A DNA stretch of 12,038 bases from an uncultured Bacilli bacterium (GTDB taxonomy: Bacteria; Bacillota_I; Bacilli_A; RF39; UBA660), in the NCBI GenBank assembly GCA_934086255.1, contig CAKOIB010000039.1, positions 1 to 12,038 of the forward strand, read 5' to 3'. Position numbers and translations under genes: made by a program. The notes beneath the pieces are model-generated. The model saw nothing but the letters and a program-made list of their open reading frames with translations. It did not search any database and had not been told where the DNA came from. This document shows positions 1 to 6,818 of this stretch, piece after piece (the first letter of the stretch is position 1; each line of letters opens with the position of its first letter).

Positions 1-1
1 A

Positions 2-1969
2 AAGAAAGTGCTACTTATGGTATCTTTATCATTATTTATGGTAGCAATATTGTCTTTTGGGGCATATGCTTTATGGAATAGTGAATTACTTACTGGAGAT
101 AATAGTATAAGTACAGGTCAAATAAAGATGAGTTATACAGAGACTAATGAAATAGGAATGGAGAACGCACTTCCTATGAAGGATGAAGAAGGAAAAGTGC
201 TTACTAATTATTTTGATTTTCAAGTACTATCTTATATTAAGACTAGAGCAAATGATAATACACAAAGAAAGATTAATTATAAAGTAGTGTTAGAACCAAT
301 TGCAGTTGAAAATGCTTTAAGTGATAGTGAGATTAAAGTATATCTTGCTAAGGTAGAAGGAGGTACTGAAACTGTTGTGGTTGAGCCTACTACAATTGAT
401 CAAATAAGTAATTATATACTTAGTTCACAAGATGAAGTTTTTTCAAATAATAAGGCTGAAGTAATAACTAGTTATAGACTTAGAGCTTGGATTGATTCTA
501 AGGTTGATACTAATAAGCTTAGTGCAAAGAAGTATAGTTATAAGTTTAGAGTAAATGTCAATAGTGGTGATATTACTAGTGAATTAAAAGCATTAGATGA
601 AAGTGGAGCAAATGCACCAGAACTTACATCAAACATGATACCAGTATATTATGATAGTACTAGCGATAGTTGGAAGAAAGCTGATGAAAAAAACAAAAAA
701 GCAATTTATCAATGGTATGATTATGATAATAAGATGTGGGCAAATGCAGTAACTGTTACAAGTACAAATAGAACTAAATATTTAAATGCAAGTGTAGGTA
801 CAGCAATACCAATGAGTGATATTAATACAATGTGGGTATGGGTACCAAGATATACTTATACATATTTAAATACAAATACACCACAAGAAATAAATGTTAA
901 GTTTGAAAAGGGTACAGCAAGTACTGGTACAATAAAATGTACTGATGCAGTAACAGGTACTAGTAGTACAAGTGAAACATGTACTGATACAACAAATGGA
1001 GGATTAAAAGCAGGAACAAGTACATACACTCATCCAGCATTCTGGTGGGATAAAAATGACAACAACGTAAGAGAAGAAAATGAAGAATTAACAGGAATAT
1101 GGGTAGGAAAGTTTGAAGTATCTAGTGATACTACATGTACAGCATCAACTCAAGTAGCGGTAGGATCAGGATGTAACTTACAAACAATAAGACCTGAAAT
1201 AAAACCAAATGTAACATCATGGAGAGGGGCACAAGTAGGAACATTCTTTAATGGAATATATAAAATGAGAGAATCTGGAAATCAATATGGATTTGCAACA
1301 ACTGATGAAACACATATGATGAAGAATATGGAATGGGGAGCAGTAACATATTTATCACATAGTAAATATGGAATAAATAAAGAAATAGCAATAAATAGTG
1401 CAAATACATCTACAACAGGATGTGGACCACAAAGTGCAGGTTCTACAGGTTATGGTTCAACATGTAATTCTTATACAACAACATTAGGACAAAGTGCAAG
1501 TACTACAGGAAATGTATATGGAGTATATGACATGAGTGGTGGATCATGGGAATATATGATGGGTAACATGGTATATAGTAATGGACAACAAATGAGTGGA
1601 TATTCAACATATAATAATACTAACTCATCATTTACAGGAATCTTATATGATGGTGGTACATCATTTACAGGAACATATGCATTCCCAAGTAAGAGATATT
1701 ATGATAAATATAGTTATGGAGAAAGCTATACAGAATATACAAGAGGAAAATTAGGAGATGCAATAAAAGAAATGGCTCCAATTTCATCTAATACTACTTC
1801 ATGGTATTCAAATTTCGCCCGCTTTGTGTTCATGAATAACCCTTGGGTTGTGCGCAGTGGGTCCTACAATGATGGTGCTAATACTGGCGCTTTCGCTTTC
1901 AATTACTCAGGTAACGGTTGCGCTGAATATTACTCCTCAACTCGTGCAGTAATATCTAATCTAAATTAG
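2..1969 (+). CDS. SipW-type secreted surface protein with FGE/C-type-lectin-like C-terminal domain; 5' end outside window
   Basis: A large exported protein of unknown ligand. The reading frame is open to the left edge: codons at 2-7 encode Lys-Lys ahead of the GTG at 8, so the GTG is probably an internal Val and the true start lies a few codons upstream. Numbering from position 8, residues 1-23 are a hydrophobic signal ending SFGAYALW, followed by a TGDNSISTG stretch. This is the pattern of SipW-dependent (TasA/camelysin-type) signal peptides. Residues ~25-195 look like a TasA/camelysin-like beta domain. From ~275 (WVWVPRYTY) to the end is a domain recalling FGE-sulfatase/C-type-lectin folds, with GVYDMSGGSWEY at 505-516, close to the GVYDMxGNVWEW motif of that family. 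Enzymatic activity is unlikely; binding or adhesion is more plausible. The last ~45 residues (from 603) are encoded by DNA of different composition and resemble a DGR variable region. No signal peptidase or sortase motif is visible. The family is recognised by pattern only. Confidence 0.8.
   Translation, partial: KKVLLMVSLSLFMVAILSFGAYALWNSELLTGDNSISTGQIKMSYTETNEIGMENALPMKDEEGKVLTNYFDFQVLSYIKTRANDNTQRKINYKVVLEPIAVENALSDSEIKVYLAKVEGGTETVVVEPTTIDQISNYILSSQDEVFSNNKAEVITSYRLRAWIDSKVDTNKLSAKKYSYKFRVNVNSGDITSELKALDESGANAPELTSNMIPVYYDSTSDSWKKADEKNKKAIYQWYDYDNKMWANAVTVTSTNRTKYLNASVGTAIPMSDINTMWVWVPRYTYTYLNTNTPQEINVKFEKGTASTGTIKCTDAVTGTSSTSETCTDTTNGGLKAGTSTYTHPAFWWDKNDNNVREENEELTGIWVGKFEVSSDTTCTASTQVAVGSGCNLQTIRPEIKPNVTSWRGAQVGTFFNGIYKMRESGNQYGFATTDETHMMKNMEWGAVTYLSHSKYGINKEIAINSANTSTTGCGPQSAGSTGYGSTCNSYTTTLGQSASTTGNVYGVYDMSGGSWEYMMGNMVYSNGQQMSGYSTYNNTNSSFTGILYDGGTSFTGTYAFPSKRYYDKYSYGESYTEYTRGKLGDAIKEMAPISSNTTSWYSNFARFVFMNNPWVVRSGSYNDGANTGAFAFNYSGNGCAEYYSSTRAVISNLN
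1811..1950 (+). other. Putative DGR variable region (VR) at 3' end of the surface-protein gene
   Basis: By hand count this stretch is about 47% GC, against about 29% in the 120 bases at 1681-1800. It uses codons such as CGC, CGT, GCC, GGC, GTG and TCC that are scarce in the rest of the window. It encodes the extreme C-terminus (residues ~602-648) with the layout PW-x-x-R-x-G-x-Y-x-x-G-x-x-x-G-x-F-x-F ending in TRAV. That matches the C-terminal segment of C-type-lectin-fold proteins diversified by DGRs. Many codons here are NNC or NNT (TTC, GCC, CGC, TTC, TCC, TAC, TGC), the outcome expected when AAC or AAT codons of a template repeat are copied with adenine-specific mutagenesis. No template repeat or reverse transcriptase lies in the window, so the assignment is inference from composition, position and protein fold. 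Confidence 0.6.
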
Positions 1970-1990
1970 GACTCTAAGTCCTTTTTTTTT
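1968..1990 (+). terminator. Rho-independent terminator after surface-protein gene
   Basis: A perfect 6-bp stem (AGGACT at 1968-1973, AGTCCT at 1977-1982) encloses a CTA loop and runs directly into an uninterrupted T tract to 1990. The left arm overlaps the TAG stop codon. It insulates the surface-protein gene from holA. Hairpins are also found downstream of DGR variable regions, but the T tract makes a terminator the simpler reading. Confidence 0.8.
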
Positions 1991-2004
1991 ATTTGAAAAA
2001 GTTA

Positions 2005-2022
2005 TATAATATTTACAGGTGG
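2005..2022 (+). promoter_or_regulatory. Possible -10 box and Shine-Dalgarno of holA
   Basis: TATAAT at 2005-2010 is followed by the AGGTGG Shine-Dalgarno at 2017-2022, five bases before the ATG at 2028. If used, transcription would start around 2017 and give a leader of about 11 bases. No good -35 is seen: the TTGAAA at 1993-1998 is only 6 bases upstream, and the correct distance falls in the terminator T tract. A promoter is expected here because a terminator lies just upstream. Confidence 0.4.
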
Positions 2023-2027
2023 TTTAG

Positions 2028-2951
2028 ATGACGTATTTAATCTTAGGTAATAATGAAATAATTAAAGAACATATAAATAAAATAATAAAAAAAAATAATA
2101 TTAATAAAGAATCAATATCATCATATGATTTAGAAATGGATAATATAATAAATGTTCTTGAGGATATAAATACATTAAGTATTTTTAGTGATAAAAAATT
2201 AGTAATTGTTTATAATATAGAGTCTTTAATAAAAAAGGATGATAAGAATAATGATATATATGTATCAGAATTAATTAAGTATTTAGATAATCAAAGTGAT
2301 AATATTTTAATTATAAGTGGGAAGTCATTACCTAATAGAAAGAAACTAATAACTTCTTTTGATTCTTTTTCTACTAAAATTGAGGCAAATAGTTTTGATA
2401 TTAATTCTTATATTAAAGAGTTATTGGATGATTATAAAATGTCTAATAATGATATGGAACTTTTAAAGACTTATTGTAGTAATGATTTATTAAGGATAAA
2501 AAATGAAATAGAAAAATTAAAAATATATAAACTTGAAGAGAAACAAATAACTAGAAATGATATAGAATCTCTTGTCTTAAAAGATCTTGATAAAACTATA
2601 TTTGATTTAATTAATTCAGTTGAAAAGGGTACTAAAAATAGATCTTTTGATATATATAAACAGTTAAAAGAACAAAATGAAGAGGATATGAAAATATTAT
2701 CTATGCTTGCTAATAACTATAGATTAATTTATCAAATTAAGAATCTTGCTTATACTAAAACTGATAATGAAATGAAGGAAATATTAGGTATTTCTAATCC
2801 TAAGAGAATAAGTGTTTTAAGAAGTAAAGGGTATAATTATACTAATAAAGAACTAGGGAATATTCTTTCTTATCTAGCGGATTTAGATTATAAAATAAAA
2901 AATGGTTTAATGGATAAAGAAACTGCAGTTTATTTATTTTTAGCTAGGTAG
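2028..2951 (+). CDS. holA: DNA polymerase III subunit delta
   Basis: The clamp-loader delta subunit opens the beta sliding clamp so it can be placed on primed DNA during replication. The protein is 307 residues, somewhat shorter than the ~340 usual for HolA. It opens with MTYLILGNNEIIKEHINKII, the typical start of the family (a short beta strand, a GN-[DE]-E turn, then a helix). A run like NILIISGKSLPNRKKLITSF near residues 92-111 matches the end of the AAA+-like first domain. The helical C-terminal collar part (about 190-307) includes the NPKRISVLRSKGYNYT region typical of delta subunits. As usual for delta there is no Walker A P-loop. The ATG at 2028 is supported by AGGTGG five bases upstream. 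It stands alone between a terminator and the separately promoted xer gene. Assignment rests on family resemblance of the whole protein, which is weakly conserved in general. Confidence 0.85.
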   Translation: MTYLILGNNEIIKEHINKIIKKNNINKESISSYDLEMDNIINVLEDINTLSIFSDKKLVIVYNIESLIKKDDKNNDIYVSELIKYLDNQSDNILIISGKSLPNRKKLITSFDSFSTKIEANSFDINSYIKELLDDYKMSNNDMELLKTYCSNDLLRIKNEIEKLKIYKLEEKQITRNDIESLVLKDLDKTIFDLINSVEKGTKNRSFDIYKQLKEQNEEDMKILSMLANNYRLIYQIKNLAYTKTDNEMKEILGISNPKRISVLRSKGYNYTNKELGNILSYLADLDYKIKNGLMDKETAVYLFLAR

Positions 2952-2994
2952 TTTACATCAATTTTATGCATTTATAGTAATATTTTTTAATTAA

Positions 2995-3015
2995 TGATAT
3001 AATTAATACGGAGGG
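2995..3015 (+). promoter_or_regulatory. Extended -10 promoter and Shine-Dalgarno of the xer gene
   Basis: TGATATAAT at 2995-3003 is a perfect extended -10 (TGnTATAAT). GGAGGG at 3010-3015 is the Shine-Dalgarno for the ATG at 3019. The implied start point (about 3010) leaves a leader of only about 9 bases. No convincing -35 is present at the normal distance, which extended -10 promoters tolerate. This promoter could drive the xer-murE-murE-murE-murF run, because the following junctions are very tight. Confidence 0.6.
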
Positions 3016-3018
3016 AAT

Positions 3019-3912
3019 ATGCAAGGTTTAATCGAAGAGTTTCTTAATTATTTAAAAGTACAGAAGAATTATTCAATAAATACTATAACTAATTATCAAA
3101 GGGATTTATTGTTATTTAATGAATATTTAGAAAAAGAATCTTTATTATTTAATGATTTAGAGTATCAAGATATTAGATTGTTTTATAGTTATATGGATTC
3201 TAGAGGTTATAATAAAAGTACAATGTGTCGTATTTTAAGTTCTATAAGAAGTTTTTATAAGTATTTATCAAGGAATGGTTATATAAAGATTAATATTTTT
3301 AAATATGCTACTAATCCTAAAAAAGATAAGCTTTTGCCTAAGTTTTTATATGGGGATCAACTTGAGGAGTTGTTTTCTATACCTGATCTTAATAGTGCTT
3401 TAGGGATAAGGGATAGATTGATTTTGGAGTTTTTATATTCAACTGGAGTACGTGTTAGTGAGTTAGTAAGTTTAAAAGTAAATGATTTTAATTATGATGA
3501 TATGAGTGTTAAAATCTTAGGTAAAGGGAATAAAGAAAGAATAGTTTATTTTGATTTTTATACTTTGAAGTATTTGAATATGTATTTGTCTAAAAGACAT
3601 CAATTATTAAAGGATAAGAATGATTCTAATTATTTATTATTAAATAAAAATGGAACGGCTCTTACTGATCGTGGTGTTAGGTTAATAATAGATAATATAA
3701 TGAAAAAAAGTACAATTAATGAAAAGGTTTCACCTCATGTTATTAGGCATACGTTTGCTACTAATTTACTTAATGAGGGATGTGATATTACAACTGTTCA
3801 AGAGCTTTTAGGACATAAGTCTTTAAGGGCTACTCAAGTGTATACTCATGTAACTAATGAAAAGTTAAAACAGGTATATGAGAGTAGTCATCCTAGAAAT
3901 ATAAAGGAGTAA
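3019..3912 (+). CDS. xerD: Tyrosine recombinase of the XerC/XerD type
   Basis: A site-specific recombinase that resolves chromosome dimers at a dif site by strand exchange through a Tyr-DNA covalent intermediate. At 297 residues it is full length for XerC/XerD. The N-terminal SAM-like DNA-binding domain spans about 1-85 (FLNYLKVQKNYSINTITNYQ), and the catalytic domain about 105-290. The full catalytic set is visible: R145 (STGVR), K169 (GKGNKER), H240 and R243 (SPHVIRHTFATN), H266 (ELLGHKS) and the nucleophile Y275 (QVYTHV). The C-terminus ends in SSHPR-NIKE, like the HPR tail of XerC/D. The ATG has a GGAGG Shine-Dalgarno. Housekeeping context and absence of attachment sites or phage genes argue against a mobile integrase. 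XerC cannot be separated from XerD by eye, so the symbol is provisional; a lone Xer for the genome is also possible. Its 3' end carries the Shine-Dalgarno of the first murE. Confidence 0.85.
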   Translation: MQGLIEEFLNYLKVQKNYSINTITNYQRDLLLFNEYLEKESLLFNDLEYQDIRLFYSYMDSRGYNKSTMCRILSSIRSFYKYLSRNGYIKINIFKYATNPKKDKLLPKFLYGDQLEELFSIPDLNSALGIRDRLILEFLYSTGVRVSELVSLKVNDFNYDDMSVKILGKGNKERIVYFDFYTLKYLNMYLSKRHQLLKDKNDSNYLLLNKNGTALTDRGVRLIIDNIMKKSTINEKVSPHVIRHTFATNLLNEGCDITTVQELLGHKSLRATQVYTHVTNEKLKQVYESSHPRNIKE

Positions 3913-3916
3913 GATT

Positions 3917-5359
3917 ATGAAATATAATAGAATAATAAGTATATTAAAAGAGAATAATTTATTAAAAGATTATACGAATATTGATTTAGATGTATTAAAT
4001 ATTTCGTATGATTCTAATGATATAAAAGATGATACTTTGTTTGTGTGTAAAGGTTTTACTTTTAAACAAGAGTATTTAGAGGATGCAATAAGTAAAAAAA
4101 TTATTTGTTATATGAGTGAGAAAGATTATAATAAAAGTATTCCTAAAATAATAGTAAATGATATAAGAAAAGCTCTTGCTATTGTGTCTCTTAATTTTTA
4201 TAAAGATAATTTATTTAAGATAGGTATAACTGGTACTAAGGGTAAGACTACTACTAATTATTTTATTCATAATATTTTAGAGTATCATTTAGGATATAAA
4301 CCTGGTATACTTGCTACTCATTATTTTTATGATGGGTTTGATGAGGGAGAGAATCATAATACAACACCAGAGAGTTTGGATTTGCATAGATTATTAAATA
4401 CTATGTCTAAAAATGATTTAGAATATGTAACTATGGAAGTGTCTAGTCAAGCAACAAAGCTTGATAGGGTGTTTGGAATGCATTATGATATTGGATGTTT
4501 TTTAAATATTGGACAGGATCATATTTCTCCTTTAGAGCATGATAGTTTTGATGATTATTTAAATTGTAAGATAAAGTTTTTAACTATGTGTGATAAAGTT
4601 ATAATTTATAAGCAAACAAATTATTATGATGAAATATTAGAAAAGATAAAGGATAAAGAAGTAATTACTTATGGAGTAACAAGGGACTGTGATTATTATA
4701 TAAAGGATATAATGCCTTATGATGATAGGATAACTTTTAATGTAGTGCATGATGGTGTTTTAGAAAATTATTATATAACGATGGAAGGTACATTTAATGT
4801 AATGAATGCAACTTGTGCTATTGCAATAGCAAAATTACTTGGGGTAACAAAGGAAAATATTCAAAAAGGATTAGAAAAAACACATGTTGAGGGAAGAATG
4901 GAAAAAGTTGAAGATGCGTTTGGACCAGTAATTATAGATTTTGCTCATAATGGAATAAGTGCTGAGACATTGTATAAAACAGTTAAAGAAACATATAAAG
5001 ATAAAAGAATTGTATCAGTATTTGGTTGCCCTGCAAGAGGGGGAGATATTAGAAAAAAAGATATGGGAACATATGCAGGTATGTATGCTGATTATATTTA
5101 TTTAACTGCAGATGATCCGGATAATGAAAGTGTTAGGAAAATATGTGAGGATATAGCTAGGTATATAAAACCGTATAATAAGCCATATGAAATAATCGAG
5201 GATAGGAAAAGTGCTATTGAAACGGCACTTGCAAGAAGAAAAGAAAATGATATTTTGTTAATTTTGGGGAAAGGGAATGAAGATACTCAGTTAACTAAAA
5301 ATGGTTATGAACCATATGAACAGGATATAAATGTAGTAAAGAATTATATAAAGGAGTAA
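3917..5359 (+). CDS. murE: MurE-like Mur ligase, copy 1 (UDP-MurNAc-tripeptide synthetase family)
   Basis: A cytoplasmic ATP-dependent ligase expected to add the third amino acid to UDP-MurNAc-L-Ala-D-Glu. The 480 residues show the three Mur ligase domains: an N-terminal uridine-binding part (1-95), the central ATPase (about 100-325) and the C-terminal part (about 326-480). Visible motifs are the P-loop GITGTKGKTTT (103-113), TTPES (149-153), MEVSSQ (173-178), NIGQDH (197-202), the Lys expected to be carbamylated (K218), EGRME (325-329), DFAHN (341-345) and FGC (369-371). The usual DNPR amino-acid-recognition motif is DDPD (399-402), so meso-DAP specificity is not supported; L-Lys or another residue is more likely. 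The family GKGHE motif is GKGNE (451-455). The position matching the meso-DAP-contacting Arg in E. coli KRPLM appears to be Lys (K380). The Shine-Dalgarno AAAGGAG lies inside the 3' end of xer, and the start follows the xer stop by 4 bases, indicating coupled translation. Confidence 0.88.
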   Translation: MKYNRIISILKENNLLKDYTNIDLDVLNISYDSNDIKDDTLFVCKGFTFKQEYLEDAISKKIICYMSEKDYNKSIPKIIVNDIRKALAIVSLNFYKDNLFKIGITGTKGKTTTNYFIHNILEYHLGYKPGILATHYFYDGFDEGENHNTTPESLDLHRLLNTMSKNDLEYVTMEVSSQATKLDRVFGMHYDIGCFLNIGQDHISPLEHDSFDDYLNCKIKFLTMCDKVIIYKQTNYYDEILEKIKDKEVITYGVTRDCDYYIKDIMPYDDRITFNVVHDGVLENYYITMEGTFNVMNATCAIAIAKLLGVTKENIQKGLEKTHVEGRMEKVEDAFGPVIIDFAHNGISAETLYKTVKETYKDKRIVSVFGCPARGGDIRKKDMGTYAGMYADYIYLTADDPDNESVRKICEDIARYIKPYNKPYEIIEDRKSAIETALARRKENDILLILGKGNEDTQLTKNGYEPYEQDINVVKNYIKE

Positions 5360-5363
5360 TAAT

Positions 5364-6818
5364 ATGACTTATAATGAAATAGTAACTCTTTTGAAAAATA
5401 ATAATCTATTAAAGGATTGCACTAATGTTGACTTAGATATAAATGATATTTCATATGATTCTAGAAGTATAAAAGAGAATACTTTATTTGTATGTAAAGG
5501 ACTTGGGTTTAAAGAAGATTATCTAAATGATTCTATAAAAAATGGAGCAATATGTTATATGAGTGAGAATGATTATAATAAAAATATTCCTAAAATAATA
5601 GTAACAGATATAAGAAAAGCTCTTGCTATAGTGTCTCTTAATTTTTATAAAGATAATTTATTTAAGATAGGTATAACTGGTACAAAGGGTAAGACTACAA
5701 CTGATTTTTATATTAATAATATATTAAGTTCTTATTTAGGGTATAGACCTGGTATTATTGCGACTCAATATTTTTATGATGGGACTAGGGAAGGTAAAAC
5801 GCTTAATACAACGCCAGAAAGTTTGGATTTACATAAACTTTTTAATACTATGTCTAAAAATAATTTAGAATATGTAACTATGGAAGTATCTAGTCAAGCA
5901 ATAAAGCTTGACAGGGTGTTTGGTACACATTATGATATTGGATGTTTTTTAAATATTGGACAAGATCATATATCCCCAATTGAACATGCTTCGTTTGAGG
6001 AATATTTAAATTGTAAGATAAAGTTTTTAACTATGTGTGATAAGGTTATAATTTATAAGCAAACAAAGTATTATGATGAAATAGTAGAAAGAGTAAAGGA
6101 TAAAGAAGTAATTACTTATGGAGTAACAAGTGATTGTGATTATTATATAAAGGATATAGTATCGTATGATGATAAGATAACTTTTAATGTAGTACATAAT
6201 GATACTGTGGAAAATTATTGTATAACTATGGAAGGTACATTTAATGTACTTAATGCAACTTGTGCAATGATAATGGCAAAATTACTTAATATACCACAAA
6301 GAAATATTCAAGAGGGTTTAGAAAAAACGCATGTCGAAGGAAGAATGGAAGAAGTTCTTGACGCACTTGGTCCAATTTTAATAGATGCTGCTCATAATGG
6401 AATAAGTGCTGAGGTAGTGTATCGAACAATGCAAAATAAATATCCAGGAAAAAGAATAATATCAGTGTTTGGTTGTCAAGGAGATCAAGGAATTAATCGT
6501 AGAAAAGATGTTGGAATATGTGCAGGAGTATATGCTGACTACATATATTTGACTTCTGAAGATCCTGGCACAAAGAATGCAACAGAAATATGTAATGATA
6601 TAGCAAAATATATAAAATTGTTTAATAAACCATATGAAATAATCGAGGATAGGAAAAGTGCTATTGAAACGGCACTTGCAAGAAGAGAAGAAAATGATGT
6701 TTTAGTAATCTTAGGAAAAGGAGCGGAAGATTTTCAAATTACTAAAAATGGTTATGAACCATATGAACAGGATATAAATGTAGTAAAGAATTATTTGAAA
6801 AGGAGTAAAAGAAGATGA
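5364..6818 (+). CDS. murE: MurE-like Mur ligase, copy 2
   Basis: This second paralog has 484 residues and keeps the P-loop (103-113), TTPES, MEVSSQ (173-178), K218 and DAAHN (341-345), so it should be a working ligase. The amino-acid-recognition loop differs from copy 1: EDPG replaces DDPD at 399-402, the FGC loop reads FGCQGDQGINRRKDVG from 369 (with R380 rather than K), and the C-terminal motif is GKGAE (451-455). The E that contacts the amino acid in known enzymes is retained. The C-terminus (KRSKRR) is longer than that of copy 1 because the AAGGAG-TAA sequence that supplies the copy 1 stop is here read in another frame, up to TGA at 6816-6818. The stop overlaps the next start (ATGA). The Shine-Dalgarno AAGGAG at 5351-5356 is inside copy 1. 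Substrate cannot be read from sequence; an alternative third residue (such as Lys, Orn, Ala or Ser) is possible. Confidence 0.87.
   Translation: MTYNEIVTLLKNNNLLKDCTNVDLDINDISYDSRSIKENTLFVCKGLGFKEDYLNDSIKNGAICYMSENDYNKNIPKIIVTDIRKALAIVSLNFYKDNLFKIGITGTKGKTTTDFYINNILSSYLGYRPGIIATQYFYDGTREGKTLNTTPESLDLHKLFNTMSKNNLEYVTMEVSSQAIKLDRVFGTHYDIGCFLNIGQDHISPIEHASFEEYLNCKIKFLTMCDKVIIYKQTKYYDEIVERVKDKEVITYGVTSDCDYYIKDIVSYDDKITFNVVHNDTVENYCITMEGTFNVLNATCAMIMAKLLNIPQRNIQEGLEKTHVEGRMEEVLDALGPILIDAAHNGISAEVVYRTMQNKYPGKRIISVFGCQGDQGINRRKDVGICAGVYADYIYLTSEDPGTKNATEICNDIAKYIKLFNKPYEIIEDRKSAIETALARREENDVLVILGKGAEDFQITKNGYEPYEQDINVVKNYLKRSKRR

Noticed and set aside
830..1969. Surface protein acting as a formylglycine-generating (sulfatase-activating) enzyme
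   Set aside because: It is exported, lacks the recognisable catalytic cysteine arrangement of that enzyme and ends in a putative hypervariable region, which fits a binding fold rather than an enzyme.
1993..2010. TTGAAA and TATAAT as a -35/-10 pair before holA
   Set aside because: The two boxes are only 6 bases apart, far from the ~17 needed, so they cannot form one promoter together.
2952..2990. Terminator after holA
   Set aside because: There is a T-rich stretch and a short ATGCAT palindrome, but no stable stem directly followed by a T tract.
3019..3912. Tyrosine recombinase as a marker of a mobile element
   Set aside because: Size, motif spacing, HPR-type tail and tight linkage to housekeeping genes fit XerC/XerD; no attachment repeats, tRNA or phage genes are near.
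6815..6818. TGA read as Trp (mycoplasma code)
   Set aside because: Copy 2 ends with TGA at the same alignment point where copy 1 stops, and the next gene starts there with a good Shine-Dalgarno; Trp is encoded by TGG throughout.
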